Source: Erythroxylum novogranatense
Taxonomy: Eukaryota; Streptophyta; Magnoliopsida; Malpighiales; Erythroxylaceae
Assembly (NCBI GenBank): GCA_029891385.1
Contig: CM057229.1
Location: 6,481,001-6,545,000, forward strand
Direction of reading: 5' to 3'
DNA: 64,000 nt
Each line of letters starts with the position of its first letter. Position 1 is the stretch's first letter. Both the position numbers and the translations under genes were made by a program. Shown here piece by piece: positions 32,627 to 45,083 of the stretch. The notes below the pieces were generated by a model that did not search any database, was not told the DNA's origin, and saw only the letters and a list, made by a program, of their open reading frames with translations.

Positions 32627-33526
32627 CATATGACGAGAAAGACGTTGCATATTCCATCCCTTAACATTATTATTGAACTTAATCATACAAACAAATGAAT
32701 AGTGTGTTTACTAAGTCTATCAAAATTCGAGAGCTCTATACTAGAAACCAATTAAGGCCATCATAGAGACATCAACTCGTAAATATAGAGAACATTAATT
32801 AAAGACTCATATACCCCATAACTATTTGATTATGTTAGGTAAAGTATGTCTAATCCCTCACAGAGCATACTTATATCTCTATTCTTCGCTTATTATATTT
32901 ATAATTATGTCACTTTTCTAATAGTGCCATAACTCGTCGATGAACAGGTATAGTACATGATCATAATCCAAATATTCTTCCTTTGCCCTAATGTTAAATG
33001 GTTTTCAAATTAATAGCTAATAATGCTCCATAAGGTCGGATCTCTCATGACCTTCGGCAACATAATGACCTTCGGCAACATAATAAAGTAGTTTACATTA
33101 ACCATCAACTTCTTGACACAATCTAAAGCCATAAGGCAACATATTACAAGACCAATGAAATGTCTTTAAAGACTTACACAGTAATGAAGCATGATTTCAT
33201 TCACTCACTTCCTTTCATGATCTCAAAGCACATGCGTATGAATGCATGTTACAGTATATCAAACAAGATATTGTACTAATCTTAGTCAAGTCGTTGCTCA
33301 AGCGCCTTACTCAAGATCTTTCTATGTTATCTAATTCAATCAAATATACTAAAGATCTTGCATCTGACTTTTTTAAAAAGAAAGCATATATGGATTGTGG
33401 GTGCACCATATATGATCTAACTATTAGATCTCATCTTGACATTTAGGCAAGGTCACAATATAAGTGTCTCATCTTTTGCTGGCCCTCAATAACACCTAGA
33501 AGGATAATTACTAGCGTGAGAGAGTC

Positions 33527-33545
33527 AACCATCTTGTTTCTATAT

Positions 33546-33594
<49 letters not shown>

Positions 33595-33618
33595 CAACCA
33601 TCTTGTTTCTATATAAAA

Positions 33619-33660
<42 letters not shown>
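33527..33660. repeat. Compound (AC)n / (AT)n microsatellite
   Basis: About 19 AC repeats at 33548-33586 and about 19 AT repeats at 33622-33659. The unique stretch ACCATCTTGTTTCTATATAAA before the first run is repeated before the second, so a ~66-bp segment was duplicated and the two microsatellites then diverged. Confidence 0.9.
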
Positions 33661-33661
<1 letters not shown>

Positions 33662-34633
33662 ATCACCAATGCATGCAAATACATAAAGATGATAAAATCA
33701 CGATATTATTCAATAATTCGTAAGATTAAGTGGTGTTTACATTGTGCATTATAAGCTCTAATCCTATGTAACCCTAATGTCTAAACATAGCCCAAAAGTA
33801 TATCTCTCGATTTAGGTTTAGTCAAATGGTCAGCAACCATTTGGTTCGTAGAAATGTGTTATAAAACCACATCTTGCTGTGACACTGCTTATCGAATAAA
33901 ATTATTCCTTATATCAATGTGCTTAGTTCTTCCATAATACTTGGGATCTTTGATAAAATCTAAAATAGCCTTATTGTCACAATAGATAGTGATAGGCTGA
34001 GATGCATCTTCAAGCATATCAAGATCCTCAAGGAACCTGTTAAGTCACATTGCTTTTTGCACAGCTTACGTACAAGCCATAAATTTTGCTTCCATCATGG
34101 ATAAAGATATGCATGCTTCTTTCTTACTCATCCAAGAAATAATGCCATTGCTGACTAAAAAAGCATATCCTATGCTCATCTAGATCTCTGCCATAATCAG
34201 TGTCAAAATATTGAATAATTTGTAAATCCGAACCTTGATAGCACAACATATATTCTAGAGTCCCATGTATGTAGCGAAGAATTCTTTTAACAACTTTCTA
34301 ATGATCTAAACCAGGGTTTTCTTGGAAATGGCTTACTAAACCTACTTTAAAACAGATGTCAGGCTAGGTGCACATCGTGGCATACATCAATTTACCCAAG
34401 GAACTCACACATAGAGCACGACTCATTTTTTGCTTTTCTTCAGGTGTTTTAGGGCAATTATTAAGACTTAAGGATTCGCCTTTACCACAGGAGTATTAAT
34501 GGGTTTGCAATTATGCATTTAAAACTGTTTAAGTATTTGTCTCAAGTAAGTCTCTTGTGAAAAACCAAGAAATCTCTTAGAGCGATCATGAAGATTTTCA
34601 CTCCAAGTAAATAATTTGTTTCACTTATATCTT

Positions 34634-35005
34634 TCATTTCAAAAAATTTGAGGACAACCACTGTTTAGTGATAACTATCAACTCCTTGTCATTTCTGGCT
34701 AATAGAATATCATTAACATATAATGATAGAATTATGAAAATTCCCTTAGAATGCCTAAGATACACACAATGGTCTTCCTCAACCATCGTGAGCCCATCAT
34801 TTAGGATGGCTCGATGAAATTTAAGATACCATTGTTTGAATAAATGCTTTAAGCCATAAATAAACTGATTAAGAATGCAAACTTTATGCTCTTGGCTTTC
34901 AACAACAAAACCAACTGGTTGTTGCATATATATTTCTTCATCCATATCTCCATTAAGAACTCTTAACATCCATTTAGTAAAGTTCCAAATCAAAATATGC
35001 GACAA
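34634..35005 (-). pseudogene. Copia reverse transcriptase core
   Basis: 123 residues: VLNGDMDEEIYMQQPVGFVV, then SIYGLKQ-like IYGLKHLFKQWYLKF, then EEDHCVYLRH, and the catalytic box written YVNDILLA instead of YVDDxLLA. The change of the first catalytic Asp to Asn would itself abolish activity. Adjacent frames (35194-35406) hold the linker before RT with EPRNYHEAISSKASKEWSKA. Confidence 0.85.
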
Positions 35006-36286
35006 GGGACAAAATAAGACAAACTAAGGCAAACCTAACCACAGGCCAAAAAGATTCCTCATAATTTATACTCTCTTATTGTGTATAACCTTTAGCTATA
35101 AGTCGAGCCTTGTACCTTTCAATGGAACCATCTGCCTGGTGTTTGATCTTGAATACCCATTTTTTCCCAATAGCTTTTCGCCTAGAAGGAAGATCAACCA
35201 AGTCCTATGGTCTTTATAGATTTCATTTCATCCTTCATAGCTTTACTCCATTCCTTACTAGCTTTTGATGAGATAGCCTCATGGTAATTTCTAGGCTCAT
35301 CTTCATCGTTAGCAATAGCCATGAAAGATTCCCCCTTACTCCTAAAATGACAATAGGGAATATTTCCAAGTTTGCTCCTTCGAGGATGAAAATCTTCAGA
35401 ACTCACTAGGTTGTACTAAACTAAAAGGGATGTTGCTCCCACTATCTCTAAGTTATTAAGGAATTAATTCCTTAGTTTTAACTAGGTTGATGGATGTGCC
35501 AATCTCAGTGTCTTCTAGTTCAAAGAGTTCTAGATTCTCATTCACCTCACATTTGCTAGGAAATTGTTCTTTTAAAAGTTCAACATATCGCTAGCCAATT
35601 TCAATTACACTTCTATCTTGCTGCTCACTGATGAATACATAACCTTTTGAGTGTCCATAATATCTTATAAAGAAACATTTCTTGCCTCTATGTCCTCACC
35701 TTCCATGTCAATGAAAAGTGTTGTGTATGTAAGCAGCATAACCCATGGTCACAGATTATCCAAACTTGACTTTCTACCAATCCAAAGTTCATAAGGGATA
35801 GAAGAAACTGATTTAGAGGGCATATGATTAAGTTCATAGACTGCAATTAGCAATGCATCTCCCCATTAGGAAACATGCGAATTTGCTTGTGCCATCATTG
35901 ACCTAACCTTGTCAAGTAAAGTGCAATTCCTTCTTTTTGCTATACCATTTTGTTGCAGAGTTCTTAGAATCATTATTGTCTGATAATTACTTTTCTTTCA
36001 CATAATTCTTTAAATTGATCAGAGAGATACTTGTGGGCTCAATAAGTTCTTAAACTTTTTATTTTCCTATTTAATTGATTCTCAACCTCATCAATATATT
36101 TTCTAAAGCAATCCAACACTTCAGATTTGTGGGAGATCAAATAGACATGACCAAAGCATATATTATCATCTATAAATGTGATAAAATAAGAATTACCATA
36201 TCTTGCCTTCACATTTAATGGTCCACATAATGGATTAAATGTAAAGGAAATTTTGAGTCTTTATAAAAGGTTTTTTAGTTTAACTT

Positions 36287-37715
36287 TCATACTAAACAAT
36301 GTTCACATGTAAGCAAGTCTATTTGAGCTAGTGGGCCCAAAATAACTTCTCTAGCTAGCCTTTTCATTTGCCCAATATGGCCCAATTTATTATACCATAT
36401 AAGTGAATCATTATTTCTATTATCAATAGAAGTGAGTAGCGAAAATGAACTATTATAAATATTAGAACTACTAATAATATCCAAAACTATAAAACGATTC
36501 ATAACATAACCAGAACCATAATAAATTGTTCCAAAGAAAATATCCAAACAATTATTCTCAAGCATAATGTGAAAACTATGCTTAAGAAAAGTAATAAAAG
36601 AAAGTAAATTTTGTTGAATATCTGAAGCATAAAGTATGTTATGGAGATACAATGGTTGACCCTTTCGCATATCAAGTTTATAAGAGTTGATGCCTTGAAC
36701 ATCAACACTAAAATCATTCCCCATTATACTTTAATGCTACCAACTGAAATTTAACGATAATCAACAAACCCTACACGGTCCCTCGTGACGTGGTCGGTTG
36801 CACTTGAGTCTGCAATCCATGCATTGAGAGATTCAACAACTAACACAATTATAGCTACATAACAAGTAACAGGAGGAAAATGGTCAAGGTATACCTCTTG
36901 TACCTTTTTCAACTCAATGCACTCACGAGCGAAATGTGCTATTTGACCACAATTGTAATAGTTCATCTTGCTTTTGTCCTTTTTGTTAGCTCATTTCCCC
37001 TCTTTCGTTTAGCTTTCTTATTAGGCCTAGATTCATCATTTTGCTTTGGAAACACCTCCAATTTGTTTTCTTTTAGGCTTGAATGCCTTAGGAGAACTAG
37101 ACTCAACAACCAACACATTTGGAGGTCTGGCAGCACCTAGGCGCTCCTGTTGCAATTCCAAATGATGTGCAATAGCCTCAAAGGTTTCTGTGTTGTCAAT
37201 ATATGTCATATTGACTCTCATGTGCTCCTAATTATTAGGAAATGATTGAATCATTGCTTGGATTTGCTAGTCATCAAAAATATTGCTTCTAACCACTTTC
37301 AATTCACGTATCATGCCAGACATGATTCTTAAATGCTTTTTCATTAAATGTTCATGATTTTTTTGTAGCTATCAAATTTTAGTGTCAAGCCACGTAGTTG
37401 AGTTATGGAAGTCTTTCCAAATTTCAAATTCAAAGCTGTCCACAAGGCATTTGCAGTGGGGAATTGCTCATATTTGCACATGAGATCATTCTCCATACTC
37501 CTCAGCAATGTGATGCGAGCAATATTACTTTTCTTTTTCCATTTATCATAAGCTTCATGATCTCAGTGGTGTTGAGCAATAGTACCCTATTTGGGTTGAG
37601 CCATCACAGATGTTAAGGCCTTTAAGACCTTTTGCTCCTCAAACACATATTGAAATTTATGGTGCCGTATATCAAAATTGTCACCATTAAACTTTTCACC
37701 TTTGTTAAGGATCAT
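36287..37715 (-). pseudogene. Copia gag, protease and GAG-pre-integrase
   Basis: gag is read from the ATG at 37713-37715 (MILNKGEKFNGDNFDI). Pieces follow with a zinc knuckle YNCGQIAHFAREC (36751-36966; the first Cys of the knuckle is replaced by Tyr in the frame as read), a protease start WIADSSATDHVT (the G of DSG is S), and GAG-pre-integrase with LIWYNKLGHIGQMKRLA and CEHC (36287-36724). Frames are interrupted between the pieces. Confidence 0.8.
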
Positions 37716-37760
37716 CTATGATTTGTTTGGAAGCTATCTAATAAATACAATGTAACATTT

Positions 37761-38299
37761 GAATAAATTTCGATTAGCACCATATATACATCAATTTTGT
37801 GGCAACAATCATATTAAATAATTATAATGAAAATAAATGAGTAAAGGAGACTTTACATCATAAAGTTTCCAACACATAATTATTTAAATAATTTTCTTAA
37901 TAAATTATACTCAACTCAATATAATCCCACTTATATGTACATCATATTTGGCATACCCACTTTTTAAAATTTTGGAACATTCAATGACAAATATGCCTTA
38001 AAAATTACTAAAATCAAGTAATTTTGAAAATGCAAAATAATAACATATAACCAATTCTAGCAAAACTAATCTCAGGGCAAATATTTAAATATTGCAAGAA
38101 TATTTTTACAATTTTCATATATATATTGACATTTATTTCCATTTTCATACAATTTCATGAAAATAAGAAAGAAATAAATAAACCAATAATTAAATTTTGG
38201 CATAGGCAGAATATGATATTTAAAACTCCCACTAACTTTTCACTGGTTGTGCTCTAAATTATTATTTCTATAAACACTACCTTAACAATAACAAAAAAA
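37761..38299. other. AT-rich spacer
   Basis: Should contain the 5' LTR of the copia element, but no match to 32225-32615 was seen. No genes. Confidence 0.45.
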
Positions 38300-38959
38300 A
38301 TGAACATTACACGTTATAAAAAGTGTCATTGTCTTTCTTTCCTCGTGTATGGTTACTGTCTCCCTGACTGGGGACAGTTGACAAAACAACATAATCCTGT
38401 CACCCACAAGCGTTTGGTTCATGTTTTGGACATTTTATCCTCTGTCTCCGAAAGACAGGGACACATGAATCTTGTCTATTCCTAAACCAAAAGACAGAGA
38501 CGCCACGTCCCTGTCTCCGGCTGAAATAAACACTCTCTCGCATGCTGGGCTTTTTCTCCCAAATTACCCCGATCCTTTGATTTTTCATCCTTCGTTCTCT
38601 CACGCACGTCCTCCTTCCCATCTTCCAGAAAGCCTCCTCTCTTGCACGCTGGGCTTTCTCTCCACGCTTCACTGTCACACGGTGGGCAAGTCTCTCGCAC
38701 GCAAGGAGTGTTCTTCCACTGATAAGCTTTTCTTATTATTTGTTGGAACAATCTTCCAGACAGCCTCCGAAGGACTCCATTTCTGTGGTGGCATAAATTT
38801 GGTCCACCTCGTATTGTGCTATATTAATTTTTTTTCTCGAGTCAGAAATGGAGGAATAATCTGTGAAATGGAGACCTTCGGAGTGTTGGTTGTTTGTATA
38901 AGTGGATTTGTAGACTGTGGAGAGCGTTGACCATTACTGGGGTTGGCAGATCTTGAATA

Positions 38960-40429
38960 GGATCATTTAAGTAGCTCATCATCTTGTTGGGTCTTCGGTT
39001 AATTTCTGGGATATACCACAATGTTTCTAATGTCTTTTGTTACTGTACATTTGTCTAGATTTTGGAGCATTCCCACATTTCAATTTCCAAACTTTTAACT
39101 TGTTGCTTTGTTTCTGTGTAGTAATCCTGGGTTGTTGTTGATCGGGGATAGGTTTCCTTGCTTTGCTGACTGTATCTAAGTGCTGCTTCTGTTTGTTTGG
39201 ACAAGTATGTATGTTGTTCTCAATTGAATTTCCATTATGCTATGTTGTTTCTGATTGTTTGTGTTGTCTGAAGTGTATATTGAATCTGAATTGTTTGTGA
39301 ATTGGATTATGCCTTGTGTTGGGTGAAGTTATATGTTTGTGTTGTGTGAAGTATATATTCAATGTCATTGTTTCTGAATTGGTTATGCCTTGCATTGTGT
39401 GAAGTATATATTTTTGTTGTTGTGTTAATTGTGTTGATCCAAACCATAGGTACTGATATTATCTTTGAAATTCACTTTAAAGTTGTTGAAGATACATATA
39501 TACTTCACTGAATTGCTTTTGTTAGTTATTGAATAATGATTTATGGAAGTAATTAGAGGTCAAAAAATTTCAGTGGAGTGATGGATTCATACTGTGATGG
39601 TTAGATAAGACTGAAACCATTTTTAATGCTTGTGAGGTTAGGCAATAAGAGATTGATCCATAAATACCAAAATGGGGTTAGACCAATTTCCCACAACCAA
39701 GTTGCATTGTTTTCGGGTTTAAATACGCTTTAAATATCCTTGTGAAGAGATCTACACGAGTTGAGCCACTACAATTATAAACTAAGCTAATATTGCTTAT
39801 AATTATTAGGCATTTTAGAATCCACAAAATATTGGATTTCAGTTCAAGGACATGCTTCATCCCATATCTTAGTTGTGCTGGTTTGAACAACTAAGGTCTA
39901 TCTTGCTTTGATTATAATAAGGTCAATAATCTTTTCCTTATTAGTATGCTAAGTTACCAAAACTTTAGCAACAAACTATATTAACTTGAAGGTGAATAAA
40001 TACATCGATAAGTAATTCTTAGATGTACCAATCACCAATCTAATTTTCTTCCAGAAACACATCATTAAGGGAATGTGAATACCATTATCTGGTTTTTACT
40101 TGACAGGACTCCTATAATATAGATTATATAGAAATATAATGTTCGATGGAGGAATACAAAAGATGAATGTTAGAACATTAGTTTTAATTCATAAGTTTTG
40201 AATTTAAACTAAGTATATTATATTGTTAACTTCAACTATATTATATTGTTAACTTCATATGAAGAGTACAGATTACGAAAGATTTGATTGAAAATTGTTA
40301 ATATAAATTGCATTAAGAGAAGGAGAATTGAAAATTTAATGATTCGAACATATGAATCATTTTCTCAATAAACTTCAAGTATTGGATAACCATGAACTTT
40401 CTTTGCTCAAACAACTTTAGTTTCTACTT
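38960..40429. other. Non-coding AT-rich DNA
   Basis: Possibly 5' untranslated or intron sequence of the Harbinger element with later insertions. No frame carries a known motif. Confidence 0.4.
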
Positions 40430-41012
40430 AGTAAATAATTTAAACATGAAACATGTTATTTATACTTTAATTATCATTACAATTCATGATAAAGTTGTAA
40501 ATGTGTTAATGTAAACATCAACAAGATCATTGATATGTTATCAACTTTGAAGAATAATAGGAGATCATTTGTAAAAACTAGGTTGAAAATTGCTAGTTTC
40601 TTTTATCATGCTTATTTGGTTTCTCAATTAGTCTTGTAGGAGAATCCATATACAAAATGAAGAGGTAGGGAATTATATATCCAATTGATAAATGTGTTAG
40701 GGAATTCAAATGCTTCAAGAAGATGCAAAATAGAACTCCATTGTTTGTAAAGCCGTAGGGATTGGTGAACTTACATAACTAGTTAAGTAAATAATTTAAA
40801 CATCAAACATGTTACTTATACGTTAATTATCATTACAATTCATGATAAAGTTTTCAGTGTGTTAATGTAAACATCAACAAGATCATTCAATTGTTCTCAA
40901 CTTTGAAGAATAATAGGAGATCATTTGTAAAAACTAGGTTAAAAATTCCAAGTTTCTTTTATCATGCTTATTTGGCTTCTCAATTAGCTTTGTAGGAGGA
41001 TCCATATACAAA
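40430..41012. repeat. Direct repeat of ~228 bp
   Basis: Copies 40430-40656 and 40785-41012 share AGTAAATAATTTAAACAT at the start, AACATCAACAAGATCATT in the middle and GGATCCATATACAAA-like sequence at the end, with about 10% differences by eye, separated by ~128 bp. Could be a duplicated segment or worn short LTRs; no TG/CA ends with target duplication seen. Confidence 0.8.
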
Positions 41013-41480
41013 GTTTTCCACATAAGTCTTTCTCTTCATCATTTTTAGGATAATTTATATATTTTAAAGCAAAGTGGCCAACTTTGTGATAATTAAAATA
41101 ATGAAGCCTCCATCATTTCTTGTCATGTTTCCTCTTCCATGCCCCTTTGTAGATGGATTGTTTGGTCTTCTCCATTATTAGATGGTTTAAATTCTTCTCG
41201 TCTTTGACATCCACATCCTCCACCATGACCTCATACTCTTTATCCTCTTTAGATGATAAGGTTTTTATTCCTTTTCATAAAAAATGAACTACTTATTATA
41301 GGCGTACTTTCTTTTATCTTTTGTAAGATACTTGGAACTTCTCCTATGCTTCCTTGGTGGTGTCGGAGGTTGAGATTTACTTAAAAACCTCATCATCTAG
41401 ACTTGAAAGATGAGGGAGAGAGTTGTCATATTTCTCTTTTTTTTTAGAAAGTAAGACTATATTCAATTAAGGAACAATGC
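41013..41480 (-). pseudogene. Copia gag fragment
   Basis: On the minus strand near 41080 the text NYHKVGHFALKY is a worn CCHC zinc knuckle (consensus C..C.K.GH....C) after a Lys-rich basic region. Stops are frequent. It lies right next to the direct repeat and is probably part of the same old insertion. Confidence 0.5.
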
Positions 41481-41489
41481 TACTTAAAT

Positions 41490-41640
41490 ACCTTCCTTAT
41501 GCATTGTTCCAATACTACACAAACCATCTCTATAGTATGAGAAGTGATGTACATAACGTATCCTTACAATATGAATATCTTATTAAAGCCTACTTACCTT
41601 CCTTATGCATTGTTCCAATACTACACAAACCATCTCTATA
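41490..41640. repeat. 45-bp direct repeat
   Basis: ACCTTCCTTATGCATTGTTC plus the following ~25 bases occurs at 41490-41534 and again, without visible change, at 41596-41640. The identity points to a recent local duplication. Confidence 0.85.
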
Positions 41641-41901
41641 ATAAGCAAATATTGAGTTGTTCTATTTCCTTCTATTGTGGCTTGTGGGTTCTGTATGATC
41701 AATATTTGGCTTTGATTCTTTGCAGACATTATTCTTTGACATCAATGGATAATAGGAAACGTGATGCTATATTTAAGGCTCTTATGTTTTTTGAGTTTTG
41801 GAATGGTTAATTGGACTTAATGAGAATGGTGATGTTTCTATGTTTATATGTATACATAAAAAAAATGGTGGAGGAGTGAAAATGCTAGAGGTAGTAGGGC
41901 G

Positions 41902-44835
41902 TTGACAGTACCAAGTAGGCAAGCTAATATACAAAGGATTTTGAATGAGGGTGATCGGAGTAGCCAATGGGATTTAAGGATGGACTTAAATGCATTTAAT
42001 ATATTATGTGAAATGCTTCAAGTCCACGGTGGCTTGCGGAATACTGGTCATGTCCCAATTGAAGAAAAAGTATTAATCTTCCTAAGAATATTGGCACAAA
42101 ATGAATCTAATAGAGTGTTACAAGTTAGGTTTATGAGGTATGGAGAAACCATTAGTAGGGTCTTCCATAGTGTGCTGAAGGCTGTACTAAATCTCTAACA
42201 TCTGTTGTATGTAAAGCCCATACCAATTCCAGAGGATTGCACAGACAGTAGATGGAAATGGTTTAAAGTTAGTATATGTAATTAGCTATGATAACTTCCA
42301 ATTTTCACTTCATTACCTTACATAACTATAACAGTATTTGTTGGCAATTGTTTTCATAGGGTTGCTGATATGTGCTTAATTGTTGATATTTTTAATTATT
42401 TTCACTTAGCGATTACCGATGTAAAAATGCTTAAGATACTCACTTTAATTCATATTTTATTTTAGGTACAATTCAGAAGCAAAGAAATTAAAGTGAGTTA
42501 AAAGCACGAAATTTGGATTATTTTCTGAAGAGCAATTCTCGCTTGCTTTCATGGAGTGGACAAAGAAAATTAAAAGATGAAAATTGGAAGACAAAGAAGA
42601 AGAAAAAGTTTAATGCAAGTAATTAAAAAAAAAAGAAACAGTGGCTGCGTTTCACGCATGCGTTAATCTTCGCAGAAATGCAAATACATGCAGTAACGCC
42701 AATGCGTTACCGGTGCCAACAAGATAATGTATAACGCAGGCGTTGTGCATTATCTTACATGCTAACGACAACGCACTCGCCAAGCTAAACGCAGGATGAA
42801 AACGCAGCGCAGGAGGATTTAAGAGCATGGAGGGTTTTAACAAGGTTTAATTGTCTTGTCACAAGGAACAGTGGAGGAAATATAAAAGAGAAACCGCAGG
42901 AGACTAGAAGGAGGCGGCAGCAGCTGGGCGCAGGTGCAGGCATGGAAGCGTGAAGGCTGCGGCTGTGGCTGTGACTTGCTGGCGTGGAGCCTGGCTGCGT
43001 GGAAGGAGAGTGCGGCGCTGGAGAGTAACATTTGTGAGTGGTGCGGCACAGTGAAGAGGAGAGCAATGTTTTAAGTTGATGGGTGACCTTTAATGGTCCC
43101 ATCAACGCACAGTAAAGAGCAGAGTTGAATCAGAAAATCACGCAACACTCACAGTGGAGATTAAGCTTGCGGCAGCATCGAGAAATCAAATGGATTAAAA
43201 TGGGGATGGGACTGAAGTATTTTTACCGGAAAAGAATCATGAAGGGCTAAGCATTTTGACATCGGTTTGGAGGTAATATCGACGCCGACGACCCGGGTTA
43301 AGTATTATTTTAATTATTTTGTTGTTTCTTTCTCTCATTAGGAATTGATTGTGTTATCCTGTTTCAATTGATTTGGGTATTATGTATAGATAATCAAAAT
43401 TTTGTTATTATTCGGTTATTTGTGTATGAACCTATTGGACATTCTGATTTGATAATTTTAATGCGTTCATTGAATTGTCAATTTTAAACCCATTGCTAGA
43501 ATTTCGATATAATCCGTAATTGTTATGTTGAAATTCATGTGTAGTGACTAATGATTCGTAATCATTAGGGATAACATGACCTAGGTTAAATAACCCGAGC
43601 GTATGTGGTTGTTGCCTTGATTAATCGGTTGTCCTAGTTCATATTGCTATCGCCTAATTAAATCTAGAGATCGTATCCTAGGTTGTTAGGTGGTTAGGTT
43701 TAATCAACGATCGTATCTTGATTAAACAAATCTAAGGAAAAACTTGGGTTAATTATTAACCCACGATTAATAATTTCTAGGAGAGGTCAAAGAACAACAA
43801 ATTAATAAAATATGATTAGTGAGGGTGTAGGTCGAGATTGAACCGAAGAACCGGGTCCCTACCAAATTCTCCACATTTATCATTTCTTGCATGTTTTCTT
43901 TATTTTGTGTTTATTAGATAGTTTTATTTTATTTTCTTTTCTTTGAAAAATCCAAAACCCCACATTAAGTGTAAACACCGATTGATTTCATTTCTTAAAC
44001 TTTATACACACTCTTTGTGGGATTGACCTAGACTCGCCACTGCTACAGTAGTAGTCTAGTTAATTAATTTTGACTAGCGTTACGATGCGCGGTCAGTTGC
44101 CTTGGTGCGCTAGATGGAACGTATATAGATATAACATTTCCCCTTTCAGATAAACCCAGATACAGAGGACGGAAAGCGAGAATATGCACTAATGTCTTAG
44201 GGGTGTGTGATAAGGACTTAAACTTTGTTTATGTTCTAGCTAGATGGGAGGGTTCAGCATCTGATTCAAGGGTTTTACATGATGTTGTTACTAGGCGTAA
44301 TGGACTTAAAGTTCCAATTGGTATGTGAGATAACAAATACCAAAAATTTACTATTCTTTGAATATGTTTGAGTACAATTACAATAGTAATAGTGTCATTT
44401 TTTATAGGGAATTACTACTTAGTAGATACTGGCTATACCAATGCTCCTGGCTTTCTTGCACCTTATAGAGGAACAAGATACCATATTTAAGAGTGGGCAA
44501 GAGATGGAATGGCACCTAGGAACCTAGAGGAGCTTTTTAATAAGAGGCATTCAGCTGCAAGAAATGTCATTGAACGTGCATTTGGTCTGTTGAAAAAAAG
44601 ATGGAAAATCCTCAGAAATCTATCGTTTTATGCAGCAGTCACACATGTTCACATAATTCTTGCATGCTGCCTGTTGTATAACTTTATTAGGCTACATATG
44701 ACTTCTGATCCTGCAGAACAAATTCCTCTTGAAGATGAGGATCAACCAATTGGGGAAGATGCATCATTGCCCCAAATGGTTGATCGTGTTGTAACAACTA
44801 ATGTATGGAGTCAATGGAGAGAGGATTTAGCGTAG
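41902..44835 (+). pseudogene. PIF/Harbinger DDE transposase, three exons, split by a solo LTR
   Basis: Exon 1 to 42267: LRMDLNAFNILCEML, GGLRNTG, EEKVLIFLRILAQN, then a TAA at 42196-42198, then PEDCTDSRWKWFK. Intron 42268-42359. Exon 2 42360-42365 plus 44101-44320: GCLGALDGTYI (first catalytic Asp), KPRYRGRKAR, VYVLARWEGSASDSRVL. Intron 44321-44407. Exon 3 44408-44835: NYYLVDTGYTN (second Asp), FLAPYRGTRYHI, a TAA at 44488-44490, EELFNKRHSAARNVIERAFG (catalytic Glu), ACCLLYNFIR. Known: this DDE_Tnp_4 enzyme cuts and pastes the element at TWA-type targets together with ORF1. Two stops and a 1730-bp insertion make it inactive, although all three acidic residues are still coded. The true start is not clear; the frame opens at 41902 without an ATG. 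Confidence 0.88.
42366..44095. mobile_element. 1730-bp solo LTR inside transposase exon 2
   Basis: Begins TGATATGTGC, ends GCGCGGTCA, and is flanked by the 5-bp duplication GTTGC (42361-42365, 44096-44100). Removing it joins GGT-TGC to CTT-GGT-GCG and restores the transposase motif GCLGALDG in frame, so the limits are exact. The right part has TTTGTGGGATTGACC and GACTCGCCACTGC, typical of the long LTRs of Athila/Tat-type gypsy elements. No internal region is left. ORFs on the minus strand at 42652-43105 lie inside and are not genes. Confidence 0.88.
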
Positions 44836-45083
44836 AACATGTTTGAGGAATGGAGAAGCAACCATTAATTGTTTCTTTGATTTACTTTTATGTGATGTTT
44901 ATTGTATTGGGGATTTGTAATCAAATGGGACAAAAACTTTGTACTATGTTTGTTTACTTGAGTAAATCAACTGTTGTGCTTACTTCCTATTCTATTTTAT
45001 TTGAATAAATGTTTCAATGTATGTTGCTTAATCATTTATGGAAATGGAATGTTTTGGGAATGACATTGCATGGTTTAGGTGCA
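44836..45083. other. Spacer between Harbinger ORFs
   Basis: Holds the transposase 3' flank (ATT-rich, with AATAAATG at ~45003 as a possible polyadenylation motif) and the short leader of ORF1 (TTTAGGTGCAATG). Both ORFs are on the plus strand. Confidence 0.5.

Larger units (their letters stand above)
32225..37760 (-). mobile_element. Degenerate Ty1/copia retrotransposon, 5' LTR missing
   Basis: Minus-strand order: gag (start near 37715), CCHC knuckle, protease, GAG-pre-integrase, integrase, RT, RNase H, polypurine tract and a 391-bp 3' LTR (32225-32615). No matching LTR was found upstream of gag, so that end is lost or too worn to see. A related LTR with its primer site lies at 59781-60148. 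Two microsatellites have grown inside the RNase H/3' region. Confidence 0.8.

Noticed and set aside
38472..38930. A 152-residue plus-strand ORF near the left edge of the Harbinger region
   Set aside because: Starts in a CT-rich leader with internal repeats (CGCATGCTGGGCTTT-like), shows no known motif, and overlaps two minus frames of similar length.
42652..43105. Overlapping minus-strand ORFs of 60-110 residues
   Set aside because: They lie inside a solo LTR with exact borders, are Ser/Pro/Leu-rich and have no motif.
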